A stretch of DNA of 64,000 nucleotides from Pachypanchax playfairii (GCA_006937955.1 SSNP01000106.1:693285-757284); one strand, 5' to 3'. Positions 49,501 to 61,413 are shown, counted from the first letter of the stretch. The notes: a model not told the origin generated them from the letters alone. A program made the numbers and translations.

Positions 49501-50650
49501 GCCTCCTTCTGAACGTAAATACAGGGACTGGGAGTTCGAACGTCACCGTGAACAAGCCGTCCCGCACTACTGGGATCATGACCGTGACAGACGCTCATAC
49601 TATTATAGCCACCACCGGTCTGATGATCGGAGGGGTTATCTCCACCGCGAGGAGTCTCACAGTCGCTGGAGGTGGCAGCAGGACAACCGATCATACAGAG
49701 CGACGGACAGAAGAAACACCTGGGAATGGGATCATTACCGCTCAAAAGAGAGAAGCTCTTCTCCTGCTGCATATCCAGAAACAAACCGTTCCAAGGCCCC
49801 CCCCCCACAGGCTCACCCCCCCACTTCAGACTCTTCCCTCAACAGGGAGGGTCAGAATGACCAAAAGACTGCTGATATCGTGAGAAAGGAGAGAGATGGC
49901 AGCAACGACGCTCACCGCTCTAAAAAACACAAAAAAAGCAAGAAAAAGAAGAAGTCAAAAGATAAAGACAGACATCACGAGAGCAGGTCAGTGCAAACCT
50001 AAACTCATCGTCCATCCGTCCGTCCACTCATCTGACTTCCTGTTTCAAATGTTTTCACCTTCAAATTTATTACCAAGTTTTCTTGTTTCTTCTTAAAGCT
50101 CAGACATCGACTCGGACCGCGTCACTGATGCACGGAAGAAGAAGAAGAAGAGACGGCGGCACAGAGACAGCGAGTCAGAGCAGCGGAGTCCGGATGCAGC
50201 TCGAGGCCACTACAACAGAAGCAGCGAAGAAAAGGAGAGTCGTAAACGGCATCACTCCGAGGCGAAAAACTCCAAAAGCGACGATGGCTTTTCACCGAAA
50301 AAACAACATCACACAGACTGCGCTGACGGCAGCAGGGACTATCCCACCCCCTCACATCACAACCCCTCAAATAATCCGCCTCACCACCATCTCAACGGAT
50401 ACACAGGTACGATCAGAGACGTCATTTCAAACCATCTGATTAATGACATCATTAAAGAGTTGATTCTGTCATGTAGGAAACGGATCCAACCGAACCAACA
50501 GTAACTCCACCGGATGCTCCGGTGGCTTTAAACACTGACTCTGTAAGTATCGACCCTCTTTATCGTCTCTGAAGACTTCAGATCGGTGTCTTCAATGTCT
50601 CTGTCTCGTTGCAGATTCATCTAAACCATCTGACAACAGCAGAGGAATGA
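43517..50650 (+). CDS. USP42: USP42, ubiquitin-specific protease (16-17 coding exons)
   Basis: USP42 is a nuclear deubiquitinase whose reported substrates include p53 and H2B (family knowledge). Coding exons: 43517-43757, 44472-44678, 44810-44920, 45092-45191, 45890-45957, 46043-46113, 46218-46300, 46392-46503, 46593-46733, 47111-47211, 47767-47935, 48033-48671, 48767-48846, 48928-49986, 50099-50406, then a 3' end of uncertain splicing. The length is about 1,180 aa (human 1,324). MTIVDRSSEKSD matches the USP42 start. The Cys box is GAGLQNMGNTCFLNSALQC, the zinc-binding cysteines are CLNC and CTKCKK, and the His box is HSGFSCHAGHYFCYIK with the QMNDSSVS segment after it. The tail is serine-rich, then Arg/His/Asp-rich (DRHYRDRSPL) and lysine-rich (KKHKKSKKKKKSK). 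The stop is either TGA at 50536-50538 or TGA at 50648-50650, depending on the acceptor used. Confidence 0.94.
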
Positions 50651-53600
50651 TAACAAGAACTTTCTGAAGTGGTGCTTCTTCACTGGAATTTAAACATTTT
50701 ACCAGAACAAGTGTTTTAAATGTGCAAAAACCCTTTTGTTTTTTAAATCCGTAACCCTCCGATGGTTGAAAACGGTCACCAGATGATCATTTATGATTAA
50801 AAATATTAATATATTCATGTTTGAATACAAACAAAGCCTGGAGCTTGAACACCTCAGTTGCTGCTCAGTGGAACTCAGGACTCGTGAACTTTCTAACATC
50901 AATCGGTTTTCCATCTGCTTCAAACTTGTTTCCTGAGAGAAGAGCGACAGCAGATCGCGATGAGGGGAAGAGCGGCGGCGTTTAGAAGTGGAACCCGCGG
51001 CGTGCCGTCACACTAACAGAGGGGACATATTTCTGAACGGGACAGATGAGACGAGCGCGGTGAAGAAACTGATACCTCCATATTGACCCTGGACAGACTT
51101 GAGAACATTTCTCAGATGGTTTTTCTTCTTTTTTAAGCATCTTTTTTCCCTCTAAAGCATAAGATTCACTTTTTAAACTCATAAGCACTCTCTCTCTTCT
51201 CTCTTCTCTCTTCTCTCTTCTCTCTTCTCTCTTCTCTCTTCTCTCTCTCTCTCTTCTCTCTTCTCTCTCTCTCTCTCTCTCTCTGAAATCTGCTCATTCT
51301 TGTTCTTTTTCTTTTTAAACATTCAGAAAGAATCTTGGCTGTGGACCATTTGTGTTAGATTTTTATTTGGTGAAAAATACAGTTTGTGTCTTCAAGTATC
51401 AACAAATATACTGTGAATTTCATTTTAAACTGTACTATCAGTTATTTTTTCTAAAAAAAAAAAAAAAAAAGAAAAATCCTGCATCAGGATTCCAGTTTTG
51501 TTGCTTTGCTTTTGTCTTTAGAGGAACTTTGTGTTGATTTGGATGATATTCTCTGGATTTTAGTCAGTGATGGATATAATTTAGCTTTCTGGAAATTTCT
51601 TTTTCAATTTTTTCAACTTTAGGAAGAAGTTGAGAAAACTGTTGTTGTAACGTTTTGTTTAGCATGTCTGAATTTATACATTGTATGAGGTAAAGGCCTT
51701 AAAATACATTTGTTAATGTCAAAAATTGTATTTTTTTTGTCCCAGGACTTTGTTTACAAGTTTAGATGAATGAAAACCGGTGATTGAAATGTCGGGGATT
51801 TAATTGCCTTTGTATTTTAGACAAAAAAAAAAATCACTGATTGTATTTGAGCCTCTTGTTGAACAAAATGTTTTTTACAAGCTCAATTCAAATGTAGATT
51901 ATTCACTAACCCTATACAGAATATTCAGGTTTTATTAAACATCACAAATACTGTTTTGGTTGTTTGGGTCACCAAGATGGCTCAAGTTACACAAGTATTA
52001 ACAGTTTTCAGAATTCAATTAACCAAAGACGGACAAATTTAGTGATCTGAGCTTTCAGGTGCACGCTAAAGCTGTTAGCCGTTGTTAGCATGTATTTTTA
52101 ATTCAAATTGTACATCAAAGTATTTGGGAGTTAAAATTGAATGGTGTTAGATATCAATTATTCTAAACTAGTTTCTTTGTAAAGTGATTGTTGGAGATCA
52201 GCTGAAGACTCAAAATTACAAGAAAAAAACTGCTAATTTAGTTTTTTGTTGAAGTTTAGCAACAAACTCCTTCGTTCTGATTCAAATCTTTGTCGCAGTG
52301 TTGTCGAGCTCGAAATGCCAAACTGTTTTTTGGCTTCCAGTTTCACGTGTCACCAAAGTTGTCCAACATTTCTCCCAAATTGTGATGACCTTTGTTTTAA
52401 CAAGAAGCTCATCTCTTTTTCGAAGGAGTCCTGATTGGTGGGGGAAGCTGATATTGAACCAGCAACCCTCCGGTTGCCAGTGAGCCACCCAAACGTTAAC
52501 TCGCAGAACCGAGACGGCTTCCTGATGTCTGTGAAGACTCTGTTACTACACCAGACTGAGGTCTTCTATGGAAAGCCAAGAGGACCAAAAGCACATCATC
52601 TGTTGTGTGTAAACAATACATTGTTGTTAAATGCATGTTGGGTCAAAGTTTCACACGTATGTAGTTGAAAAATGTGTTGAGTTACACGTCAGTCATATGT
52701 ATGCATGGCATTTTTATTTAGCATAATACAGCTATATGTGTATATACATACATATATATGTATACACTCTGATTGGTCCAAAAGTTTGACGTGTACTTAA
52801 CACAAACATCTCAAGATGCAAAAAGTCTCGTGTTTTTGGCCTTTCTGGCCTTCCGTACCCAGCTGTTCACAGTAGTCTGAGACGTTTTGGGAAGTCCGTG
52901 GTGAATGCAGTCGTTACCCAGTGACACACCAGCTTTAAGCTCGTCTTTCTTTAACAGCATCATTTATTATCTGCTCAGTGAAACTCGTCTGAGGAGGCGT
53001 ATAAAGTCCTTCCTCTATTTTCAGTTGACATGTCAAAAAGAAAAATGGGGCTGGTAAAGTCTACAATGAACATCCCATAAAAACAAAAACATGTACATTA
53101 CATACTTCACATGATAATGTAGTTGAGCGCTGCCTCTTGTGTGAAACTTAAAAAAGAATAAATATAAATGAACTTGATTACAAAGATGGATCCTCATATA
53201 CAAAATACCTTCAGGTGACGGATGATTTACAAACTTAATGGATGACTCCAGCTTTTTAAAACATGTTATATTGTATTTAACCCGTTTCTATTTCTTTGTA
53301 TTCAAAGATTAAACTTTTGGGCTGTAATTTAAGAATAAAACAGTGTTTGCATATGTATAAATCAATAGACTATCAATCAGGCCAGCTGAAGGACAAGCCT
53401 GAGACTTTAAGAAGTTTTTAAAAAGTTGTTGGCAGTTGTTGAAGGAGGTCAGTGTTTGCACGCTGCTCTGAATGACACAGGTTTTTGAAGTGATTTAATT
53501 CCCTCTTAGTCCAGCAGAGGGCGATCTCTTCCGGAAAAGATCTGAGTTGCAGCCATTTAAAAAAAAAATGCAGTTCTTCATTATCATTTTTCTTGGCGTT

Positions 53601-53772
53601 TCTTCTTTGTTTTAACATTCAAACTCCATGTCAGACAGTCTTGATTTGATGTCAAGATTCCCGTCTTTTAGTCCTGAAAGAACTAACAGGAGATGCTTGA
53701 GACTCCTGTTACACAAACAGACTCCAGCTCATAGAAATGCTACAGATTAAAATAGCTGAAAGTCTGCAGTCA
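50651..53772. other. Convergent 3' ends of USP42 and CYTH3
   Basis: This is a 3.1-kb stretch between the two stop codons. It holds AT-rich 3' UTR-like sequence of USP42, a TC-rich microsatellite, a poly(A) tract at about 51454-51471, and candidate AATAAA signals at 53157 and 53334. I see no coding exon; the short ORFs have no domain-like content. Confidence 0.6.
51188..51284 (+). repeat. TC-rich microsatellite (TCTCT/TTCTC units)
   Basis: Nearly 100 bp of 7-bp CTCTCTT-type units grade into (TC)n. It lies in the presumed USP42 3' UTR. Confidence 0.95.
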
Positions 53773-55463
53773 TCATTTCTTATTGGCTATCCTCCTCTTC
53801 CTGGTGGCCAGCATGTCATAGAACGGATCCCTGCTGATGCTCGCCCTGTGAAAGAGGACAGGAAGGAACAGATGAACGACCAAAAGCTCACAACATCTAA
53901 CACATCTGCTATTTTCTTTTAAAACAATCAGCAAAAACGCATCCTGCCTCGTGTCTGCACAGCATTTTGACCCTGAGAGGCAAAAAGCAATAAAGCTTCA
54001 ATTCATCATCAAGAAAACCTAAAACTGCTTTAAAGAAATAAAACAAGTGTTTGTTCAGTGACATATTTGTGGTCCATATTTTAACAAGATACTTCAACAG
54101 GTCTGTCTGTCACTTTTATTTTGTAAAAACAACTTCCTGCTTGACAGAAAACCCTAACATGAGGGTGCTGAAACCAAAACAGTAAATAAACAGAAGCTGC
54201 TTCATGGAGGAAAACGTCAAGGTGAAGAGATAAAGTCAGAATCTCACCGGTGCTGACGACATTTTCAAATATTTTTCTTGTCTTAAAGAGCCCGTTTCAT
54301 ACACATTTCAGGACTTTGTGGTTATTTCTTAAGTATTAACCAGTAATATGAAACATTTTATATCTAAAAAACATCAGGAAACACTGATTAACAGACCTTT
54401 CAATCTGTCTGCGTTAAAATTCGTCAGGCTTCGGGCTGCAACTCGTTAATATTCATAATGTTAATTTGCTGGACTCTGATTGGCTAACAAACTAGCCTAT
54501 GAGAGCAAGGTATACTGTTTCCTGCCCCGCTGCGCATGGTAACAGCGCACCGAGTCTCTTCCTGTTTGCTACAACAAACAAAACAAAAAGAGAATCCGTC
54601 ATTCTGAGTGTCACAAAATTATAAAAAGAAATTTGAAAAAATTGCAAACAAATAAAGATATTTAAGACACCGAGTGACTAAACTGTGAAGAGCAAATTTA
54701 CACAATGTTCACATGAACGTCGCAGTTTATTCACATTGTTTTTCATCTGATTTGAAAGATTTGACAGCAGTGTGTTCAGTCAGCTCCTCGTCGGCCCACT
54801 TCCTCTTCAAAAGACTGACGGTTTTATGTCACTCGCAGCAGATGGATAAAAAACGCTGAGTAATTAGCAGCTTTCCCAACAACCTTGAGTCAGGCTTCAT
54901 TTGTATGTGTGAGTAAAATGTGCTGATTTCTGATCCAAGTGAGAGCAGCTGAACAACTCCGTCCTGCTGAGTCCAGCCTGCTATTGTTACTGTTCCAGCA
55001 GTGACGAGGTCCAGATCTGTGTGATCTTAGTCCAGAACACAAACCAGAACCCCTGCTGTCACCACAAACTAGCTCATCCCAAGAAGATTTCACTAACTCA
55101 CTCTGAATTCTGCCACTTGCATTTAGCAGATACACATCAGCTGACGTTAAGAGGTTTTATAACTTCATTACATCATGGAACAATAGAATAATATCATTTT
55201 CTGTCCTGATATCGATCGCGGACTGGATGATGTCCAGGGAGTCGATCAATAACACACTGGATCCACTTCACAGCAAACACCCACTTTCCCCTGCTGGATG
55301 ACGAGCTTTTAGAAACTCGGTGTAAATTCTGTTAAAATACAGCGAAAAATGCAGCAAAGTGTTGAACTGTGTGTGTTTGTTGAGACCTGGTGAAAAGGAA
55401 GTGACATCATCCAGCAGAGCAGGAATCACTGCTGAGTGTTATCTGCTTGGAAGTGTGAGAAAC

Positions 55464-55524
<61 letters not shown>

Positions 55525-55810
55525 TTGTATTTCTGACCTCCTGGGGACCCGTTTCCTGACTTTTACTATCTTTCTGGGGTCCGAGGGTTCTTGTGGGGAC
55601 CGAAGCCTGGTCCCCATGGGGGGGACTCCCCTTTTTAGGGTTAGGGGTTAAGTTTATAGGTATGGTGTGAATAGAGTTTTAGTTAGTCTTAGGGTTAGTT
55701 ATAGATCAGTAATGGTTAAGGTTAGTAAAAGGGTTTGGGTTAGGTATAAATCTAGTTACTAAAATCAATGGAAGTCAATGGACGGTCCCCATAAGGATAA
55801 CAAAACACAC

Positions 55811-55875
<65 letters not shown>

Positions 55876-56166
55876 TGGGTTTGTATTTCTGACCTCCTGG
55901 GGACCCGTTTCCTGACTTTTACTATCTTTCTGGGGTCCGAGGGTTCTTGTGGGGACCGAAGCCTGGTCCCCATGGGGGGGACTCCCCTTTTTAGGGTTAG
56001 GGGTTAAGTTTATAGGTATGGTGTGAATAGAGTTTTAGTTAGTCTTAGGGTTAGTTATAGATCAGTAATGGTTAAGGTTAGTAAAAGGGTTTGGGTTAGG
56101 TATAAATCTAGTTACTAAAATCAATGGAAGTCAATGGACGGTCCCCATAAGGATAACAAAACACAC

Positions 56167-56231
<65 letters not shown>

Positions 56232-59200
56232 TTGGTTTCTCGCAGTCTCAAGGTCAGACATGAGAGCCTCCTGTGGGAGCAGCAGGTTCTGGCTAAGTGC
56301 CCTGTAAGTGTAAATGGATCTACAGTAACACGACGAGTCTTACTTGATGGATTTGATCCACTCCTCCTTCTCCTCCGGGGTGGGGGCCGATATCCTGTAC
56401 ACCACATGGTTGCCCTCGACGACCCGTCCGTCCGCCTCTGTCTTGCAGGCCTTGATGACCTGACCTTTGTGGCTGGGGTTGTAGAGCTCGAAGCAGTTCT
56501 TGTGTGTAGAGAGATACAAGATCACGGCACAGAAATCAATATTTAATAACGTCTTTTTATTTTGTTTATACAATAAATTCAATACTAGATTTGGTCCTTA
56601 CGGGCTTCCGTGGCTCGTCCACCTCTCTGATACTGAGGTTTTCTAGTGGAATGATCCCACGAGGCTCTTTATCCTGACGATACAAACACAAACAACCCTG
56701 AACATCGACACACATAAAACATCTGCAGTCAAATGAGCCGCCTGGAATCATCATCCAAACGGCGGCGACTCTCCGAGGCTCCAGCTGATGTTATTCCATA
56801 AAGAGGAGAGGATGTGATGAACTCTGGCACCTGTTGTTTGGTGCTTTATTAATCCAAACAGTGGGAGATTCTAACTGCAACACGTTTCCTTCACGTGTCA
56901 CATGTTCCTGACAGCTCGGCGGCACGAGAGGTAAAAAGGTGGCTTTAAAACACTATTTATTTTCTGTATTCATCCTGGTCAGAGAGGGGACACCACCCAA
57001 GGGAGGTGTGACCCTCCCTCTCTCTAACGAGGGGGAACCGCTGGTGGAAGGAAATGCCCTGAGACAGCTGCTAACAGCTGGCTGAGTGTGTGCTGAGAGA
57101 CTCCTGCCTCTGGGACTTGATTTTTTTTTTTTTCGTGGGGGGTGGTATCAACAGCCAGATGTGTTGCTGTGGCCTTGCAGATGTTTTCAATAATGCCTGG
57201 TGTTAATTGCCGCAGCGTGGCTCATTTCGGTCAAAAGTGGCTGCACACGTGAAACGTTAAATCTTTGGTGTGTGTGGATGTTAAAAATCGACTGAAGTTG
57301 TTTCACGTGTTTTTAATTATTTCAAAATAAAACAATGTTCATCACATCTGCTGTTTGCATGCAAAGATCTAAATGGGCACAACATATATGTTGGCGATTT
57401 TAAGACATATTGTCATCATTTTGTTACCAAGCAACCAGCTTCTAGAGCAGAACGGAGTGACATCGCTTATTATCAAGCAGATTTCTGTTCAGATCTGCTT
57501 CATTCATGTTTCTTCTCGCTGTCACATACTTACTGTCGTGTATTCGAAGTAATAGAGGCAGTTGTCAGTCAGAATAAACCACCTTCTCTTCCACGTCTTC
57601 ACTCGACCGCCTGTTATTAAAAAAAACAGCACAAAAAACAAAACATTTGAGTTTAAACTGAGGAGCTGAGAGTGTTTGTGCACCCCGCCCCCACTCAACT
57701 GTGACTGATGCCCGCAGGCAAGAGCGACGCATGGTGATGGGACGGGGGTGGCGTGGGGAGGGGGAGGGTGGGGGTGTAAAGACAGCTGAACCTTGTGTCA
57801 CCTTCCAGGAAAAATCCCAAACGTGTGCACACCATCTGATAACTACATGTATGAGGGCGCCAGCGAGAGTTTGGAGTTATACAAGCTGCAGATTCCTGAA
57901 ATATAAAGAAACATCTGAGTATAGGAAGGAAGTCATCAGGACCAAATCTCCCTCTGCTTCTGGTCCACAGATTAATGGGATTACTAGAGTTTCAGTTAAT
58001 TCCGTCATCCATGATGCAATCTGGATCTTTCTGTTATAACCAGTAAACAAAAGGCAACACATGAATCCTAATGATTCGCTCGTTAAACGTGTTAAAGCTG
58101 CAGTTACTGATGTAACGTTCACAATAACTAGTTTTATTCGTGCAGGGACTCTCAGATTTACGTGTCTCTTATGTGGATTTATTATTTAGTCATTTATAAG
58201 CTGCACGGTGGGACGGATGTTAGCACTGCTGTCTCACAGGAAGAAGGTCCTGGGTTCAACTCCCAGCAGGGACGTTTCTGTGTAAAGTTTCCTCACACAG
58301 ACCAGACACATGCACGTTGGGTTAATCTCCACCTCTAGGTGTATGTTGTAGATTGTGCATCTGTCTTACTGAGGAATCATGTTTGCATCATGTAAGATTG
58401 AGTTAATGTTGCATTTATTCATGGACTTATTGCAGTTTTATTTCTGGTGCTGAAACATCAGCTGGTTCTCCAGGTTTTCTTCTTCTGTCTGAAGCATCCT
58501 TAAACAAATCTCTCATTTCCTTTAATCTGTACTGTAGTAGCAGTAGCTTACATTAAATACTCTTACCATGAAACTATTTCATCCAAACAACAAGATGTTT
58601 TCCTGTATAAACGTATCTGGGCCCGTTGGAGAGCAGAATTAGACGAGCAGCTGAGCGGATAACGAGCAAAACAGGAAAAGAGCAGTTTCCATGGCAAAGC
58701 AGTGAGACGTACTGAGGACTGCAGAGCGGTAAAACACAGGAAGTGTGATGGGAAGGGACAGGGGTCTTCTTTATGTCACTGCATGACCAGCCACACAGCA
58801 GCACGTGCGCATTCCCGCAGCGCAAACTCAAGCAGCCTGTTGACTGAAGCTCGAGGTGAGGAGGAGCTGCATGACGTCCAGGGTTAGTTTGAAGAGGTTC
58901 ATTTTATAGTTTTACATTTATTTGGAACTGATTCTTTTAGCTTTGACAATATATAAGGTGGTTCTTATTTTTTTTAACCTTCTTCTTACATGTTTCGGTT
59001 GCGTCTGCAGCCTTCATCACATGGGAGTGGCCGACACCGCAAAAGAAATAACCATGTGATGGATCGGGACAACACGAGGATGATCGGGACGGAAATCAAA
59101 AGGTACAAACGATGGATCAAGGAGTCCATAGAGATCAGGAGGAGGGGCCATAGCACCATCAACAGGGACGAGGGATTCTACCTGCTCCCACACACCTGGG

Positions 59201-61413
59201 ACTCCATCCTCCAACATCAGGGGGAGTGGCCAACACCGTAAACCTGCGGTGTCGGCCACTCCCATGTGAAGGAGGCTTTAAAAGACACGTCATCTACAAT
59301 GTCCAGATGACAACCCCTGATGACGCAACCGAAACATGTCGGGAGAAGGTAAAAAACTAAGAACCACCTTATATGTTGTCTAAGCTAAAAGAATCAGTTC
59401 CAAATATATGACGTCCAGGCTGGTCCAGTTTATAACGTCCTGTTCAGCTAATTTGTGAATGACTTACAGATTAAAAAAAAAAATTTTTGTTTGAAGAAAG
59501 GTTTTAATTATTTTATTGTTGTAGGAAACATACTTTTGTTTCTTACTGAGTTTTATAAAATGAATATTTTACTTCGTATTTGAAGGTAGAAGGTTAATTT
59601 AGCAAAAACAATCTTGGTACAAAAGGGTCAAAATGAATGGGATGCAACGAGCAGAAGTTTGATTTAATGACAGTTATCTTTTAGATTTGGAGTGTTTTGC
59701 AGTAAGAACTCTGCTTGAACCATCGAGGACGAGGCCTGTCCATCATCCAGCCCCTCCAGAGCCACAAGAGGAATGCAGTCGATCCCCATGCAGATCAAAG
59801 ACCTCAAACTCAGCAGGCCTGTGGAGGAGATAACCCGTCCCCTCACAGCGTCCTCTTACAGCTCTGATACGAGAAGCCAGTTTTATGAGGTGTCTTGCAT
59901 GTTCAGGGACTACAGATGTAAGAGGACAGAGAGAACTGCCAGGACGAAGTGTTACCTACCTCCTAACATAAAGATATAAGAGAGAACGGCCATCACAGAA
60001 CAGAATGAAAGAACACGACAAAAAGAAGATCACCATGACGATGAGAAATCTGAGAGCAGAGGACACAAAACTAATAGATTCATAAGACGATGGACCAACA
60101 AAGACATCAAACGTGATTCATTTTGAACAGTTTTTAGACAAACAATCAGGCTGCATGTTTATTTACAACATTTTCACTCAAAGCTCTAAAAGTTTGAAGA
60201 TTTTAAATGAAGAAAACTGTCAGTTATTTGCTTAAAAGGTGTGAATTCAAGCCAACGTTCATGTGATAAATCATGATATTTGCATGGCTGCAATATCACA
60301 CCTCCAAAGTTAACACGGAGTGTGCAATAAAAACACTAATATAGGTTGTTTCCTGGGAAACGTTATCTCAACCTCATGCTGGTGTCGACTTACAGACATG
60401 AATATTTTGGGGAAAACTGCTTTTCCTCTAGAGTCAAACATCCGTCCAACATGTATTCACCAGCTGGGGACAGTCTGTTTGAGATTTCATACAGAAAAAA
60501 TGAGTTTTCCGATTATAAATAACTGTTTTTAGAGGGTTAAAAACTTGTAAAGGTCTTTTTACTTCCTGTTAGCAGTTAGCTGCTCTGTTGTCCTTCACCT
60601 GAGAGGAAGCTGCATCATGTGGTCAGGAACAACCTGGTTCCAGTTCACAGCTGTTGGTCCAATAAAGGAGTTCCTGCTCCAATTTCTACAACTTCAAGCT
60701 TGACTGGTGTTTACACGTGATCACATGAACAAATAAAACATTAGGAGAGAGCGGTTGGGAATTAAGCTCTTAATCCCAGTGAATTAAGGGAATAACTTCC
60801 AGCCTAATACTGGGTATTAACACGGTGGTAGAAGCGTCATGATTTGGGATTTTTTCGATAAGTCAAAGGAAGTAAATGGAAGAGTTAAAATAAAAGAAAG
60901 AAATATAAAACCCAGTCAGTTTGTAAAAACTTGGATTTAACTGTTTATACATGACAATGACCTTAAAAAGCAAAAGCTGTGGAATCGGGTCAGATGACAC
61001 CCTGGTGGAGGGAATCAATACAGAATGAGATTAGAATTTAGAAGTAATAACGAATGCGCGTACCGAGCTTTAGGAGCCAGCCTTCTCTGTCGGGATTGAA
61101 GAACGTGTGCGTCAGATCGTTACCGTCGTCCTCTGGAATTTTGAAGGGCTCGTTTTTGATGCTGTCGTAAAGATTCTGTGGAGAGGAAAAGGAAACGGTT
61201 CATCAAACAGGCTCGTTTGCGTCGAGAACGTACGACTCAGACATAACGACCACACAGTCATTACCCTGAGAAGCTCCTCGGGCAGATCACCTCCTCCATT
61301 GATGCCTCTGTTCATGGAGATGAAGCGCTCGACTGGGGGCTTGTCGCGCACGTTGGGGTTGTGCAGACTGGTGTTCAGCATGATGATAGCAAATGACAAC
61401 ACATAGCAGGTAT
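53773..61413 (-). CDS. CYTH3: Cytohesin, probably CYTH3 (3' part; 5' exons outside window)
   Basis: Cytohesins are ARF exchange factors recruited by phosphoinositides (family knowledge). Coding exons in transcript order: 61413-61265, 61175-61064, 57610-57534, 56673-56602, 56498-56344, 53845-53773. The first encodes the end of the Sec7 domain ([38 protein letters not shown]). The rest encode the PH domain ([66 protein letters not shown]) and the basic tail ([18 protein letters not shown]) to TGA. Exon sizes 149, 112, 77, 72 and 155 bp look typical of the family. The start, coiled coil and most of Sec7 lie beyond 64000. CYTH3 rather than CYTH1 or CYTH2 is chosen mainly from the neighbour USP42. 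The junction between the exons at 61064 and 57610 encodes only two glycines. Confidence 0.9.
54283..54570 (+). repeat. Interspersed element with TTAAAGAGGCC ends, copy C (truncated)
   Basis: The left half of the family at 8953, from TTAAAGAGCCCGTTTCAT through 'ctgattggctaacaaactag'. It breaks off near 'cctgtttgctac' into AT-rich sequence. It lies in the last CYTH3 intron. Confidence 0.75.
55464..56229. repeat. Three GT tracts with a duplicated 291-bp block
   Basis: (GT)n tracts at 55464-55520, 55812-55874 and 56168-56229 bracket two apparently identical blocks (55521-55811 and 55877-56167). Each block contains 'gacctcctggggacccg', 'tttagggttaggggttaa' and 'ggtccccataaggataac'. The period is about 356 bp. 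It lies in the last CYTH3 intron. The block resembles a common fish GT-associated repeat. Confidence 0.92.
58197..58345 (+). repeat. SINE-like interspersed repeat
   Basis: The fragment 'gctgcacggtgggacggatg' followed by 'ttagcactgctgtctcacag' and 'aaggtcctgggttcaactcc' matches a very abundant teleost repeat with a B-box-like GGTTCAACTCC. It is diverged and lies inside a CYTH3 intron. It is not a functional tRNA gene. Confidence 0.6.
58883..59407 (+). mobile_element. Penelope-like element fragment with inverted flanks
   Basis: About 85-bp inverted copies lie at both ends ('tttggaactgattctttta', 'ataaggtggttctta', 'acatgtttcggttgcgtc' on the left, their inverses on the right). A second inner inverted pair is 'gtggccgacaccgc'. 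Between them a reading frame keeps [17 protein letters not shown] and [16 protein letters not shown], which I recognise as the C-terminus of Penelope-like reverse transcriptase/GIY-YIG proteins. The whole is flanked by the direct repeat ATGACGTCCAGG (58871-58882 and 59408-59419). It is 5'-truncated and non-autonomous. Confidence 0.65.
59640..60130. other. Unidentified stretch with moderate coding-like composition
   Basis: The plus strand has several overlapping open frames (for example [18 protein letters not shown]) and higher GC than its surroundings. I recognise no family; it may be another repeat remnant, and there is no splice-supported model. Confidence 0.25.
60800..61000 (+). repeat. 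Tc1-like transposase relic
   Basis: Broken plus-strand motifs [12 protein letters not shown] (about 60820-60855) and FIHDNDLK (about 60944-60967) match the HGGGSVMVWG and HDNDPKHT blocks of Tc1 transposases. Stops and deletions lie between them. It is in a CYTH3 intron, close to the exon at 61064. Confidence 0.5.

Noticed and set aside
49263..49808. 181-aa minus-strand ORF opposite USP42
   Set aside because: It lies wholly within the Arg/His-rich USP42 exon and its Cys/Ser-rich composition is the antisense of that bias.
55359..56546. ORFs of alternating Cys-Val or Thr-His residues
   Set aside because: They are translations of the GT tracts, not genes.
58240..58265. tRNA gene suggested by a B-box-like GGTTCAACTCC
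   Set aside because: No cloverleaf or anticodon arm can be drawn; it belongs to a SINE-like repeat.
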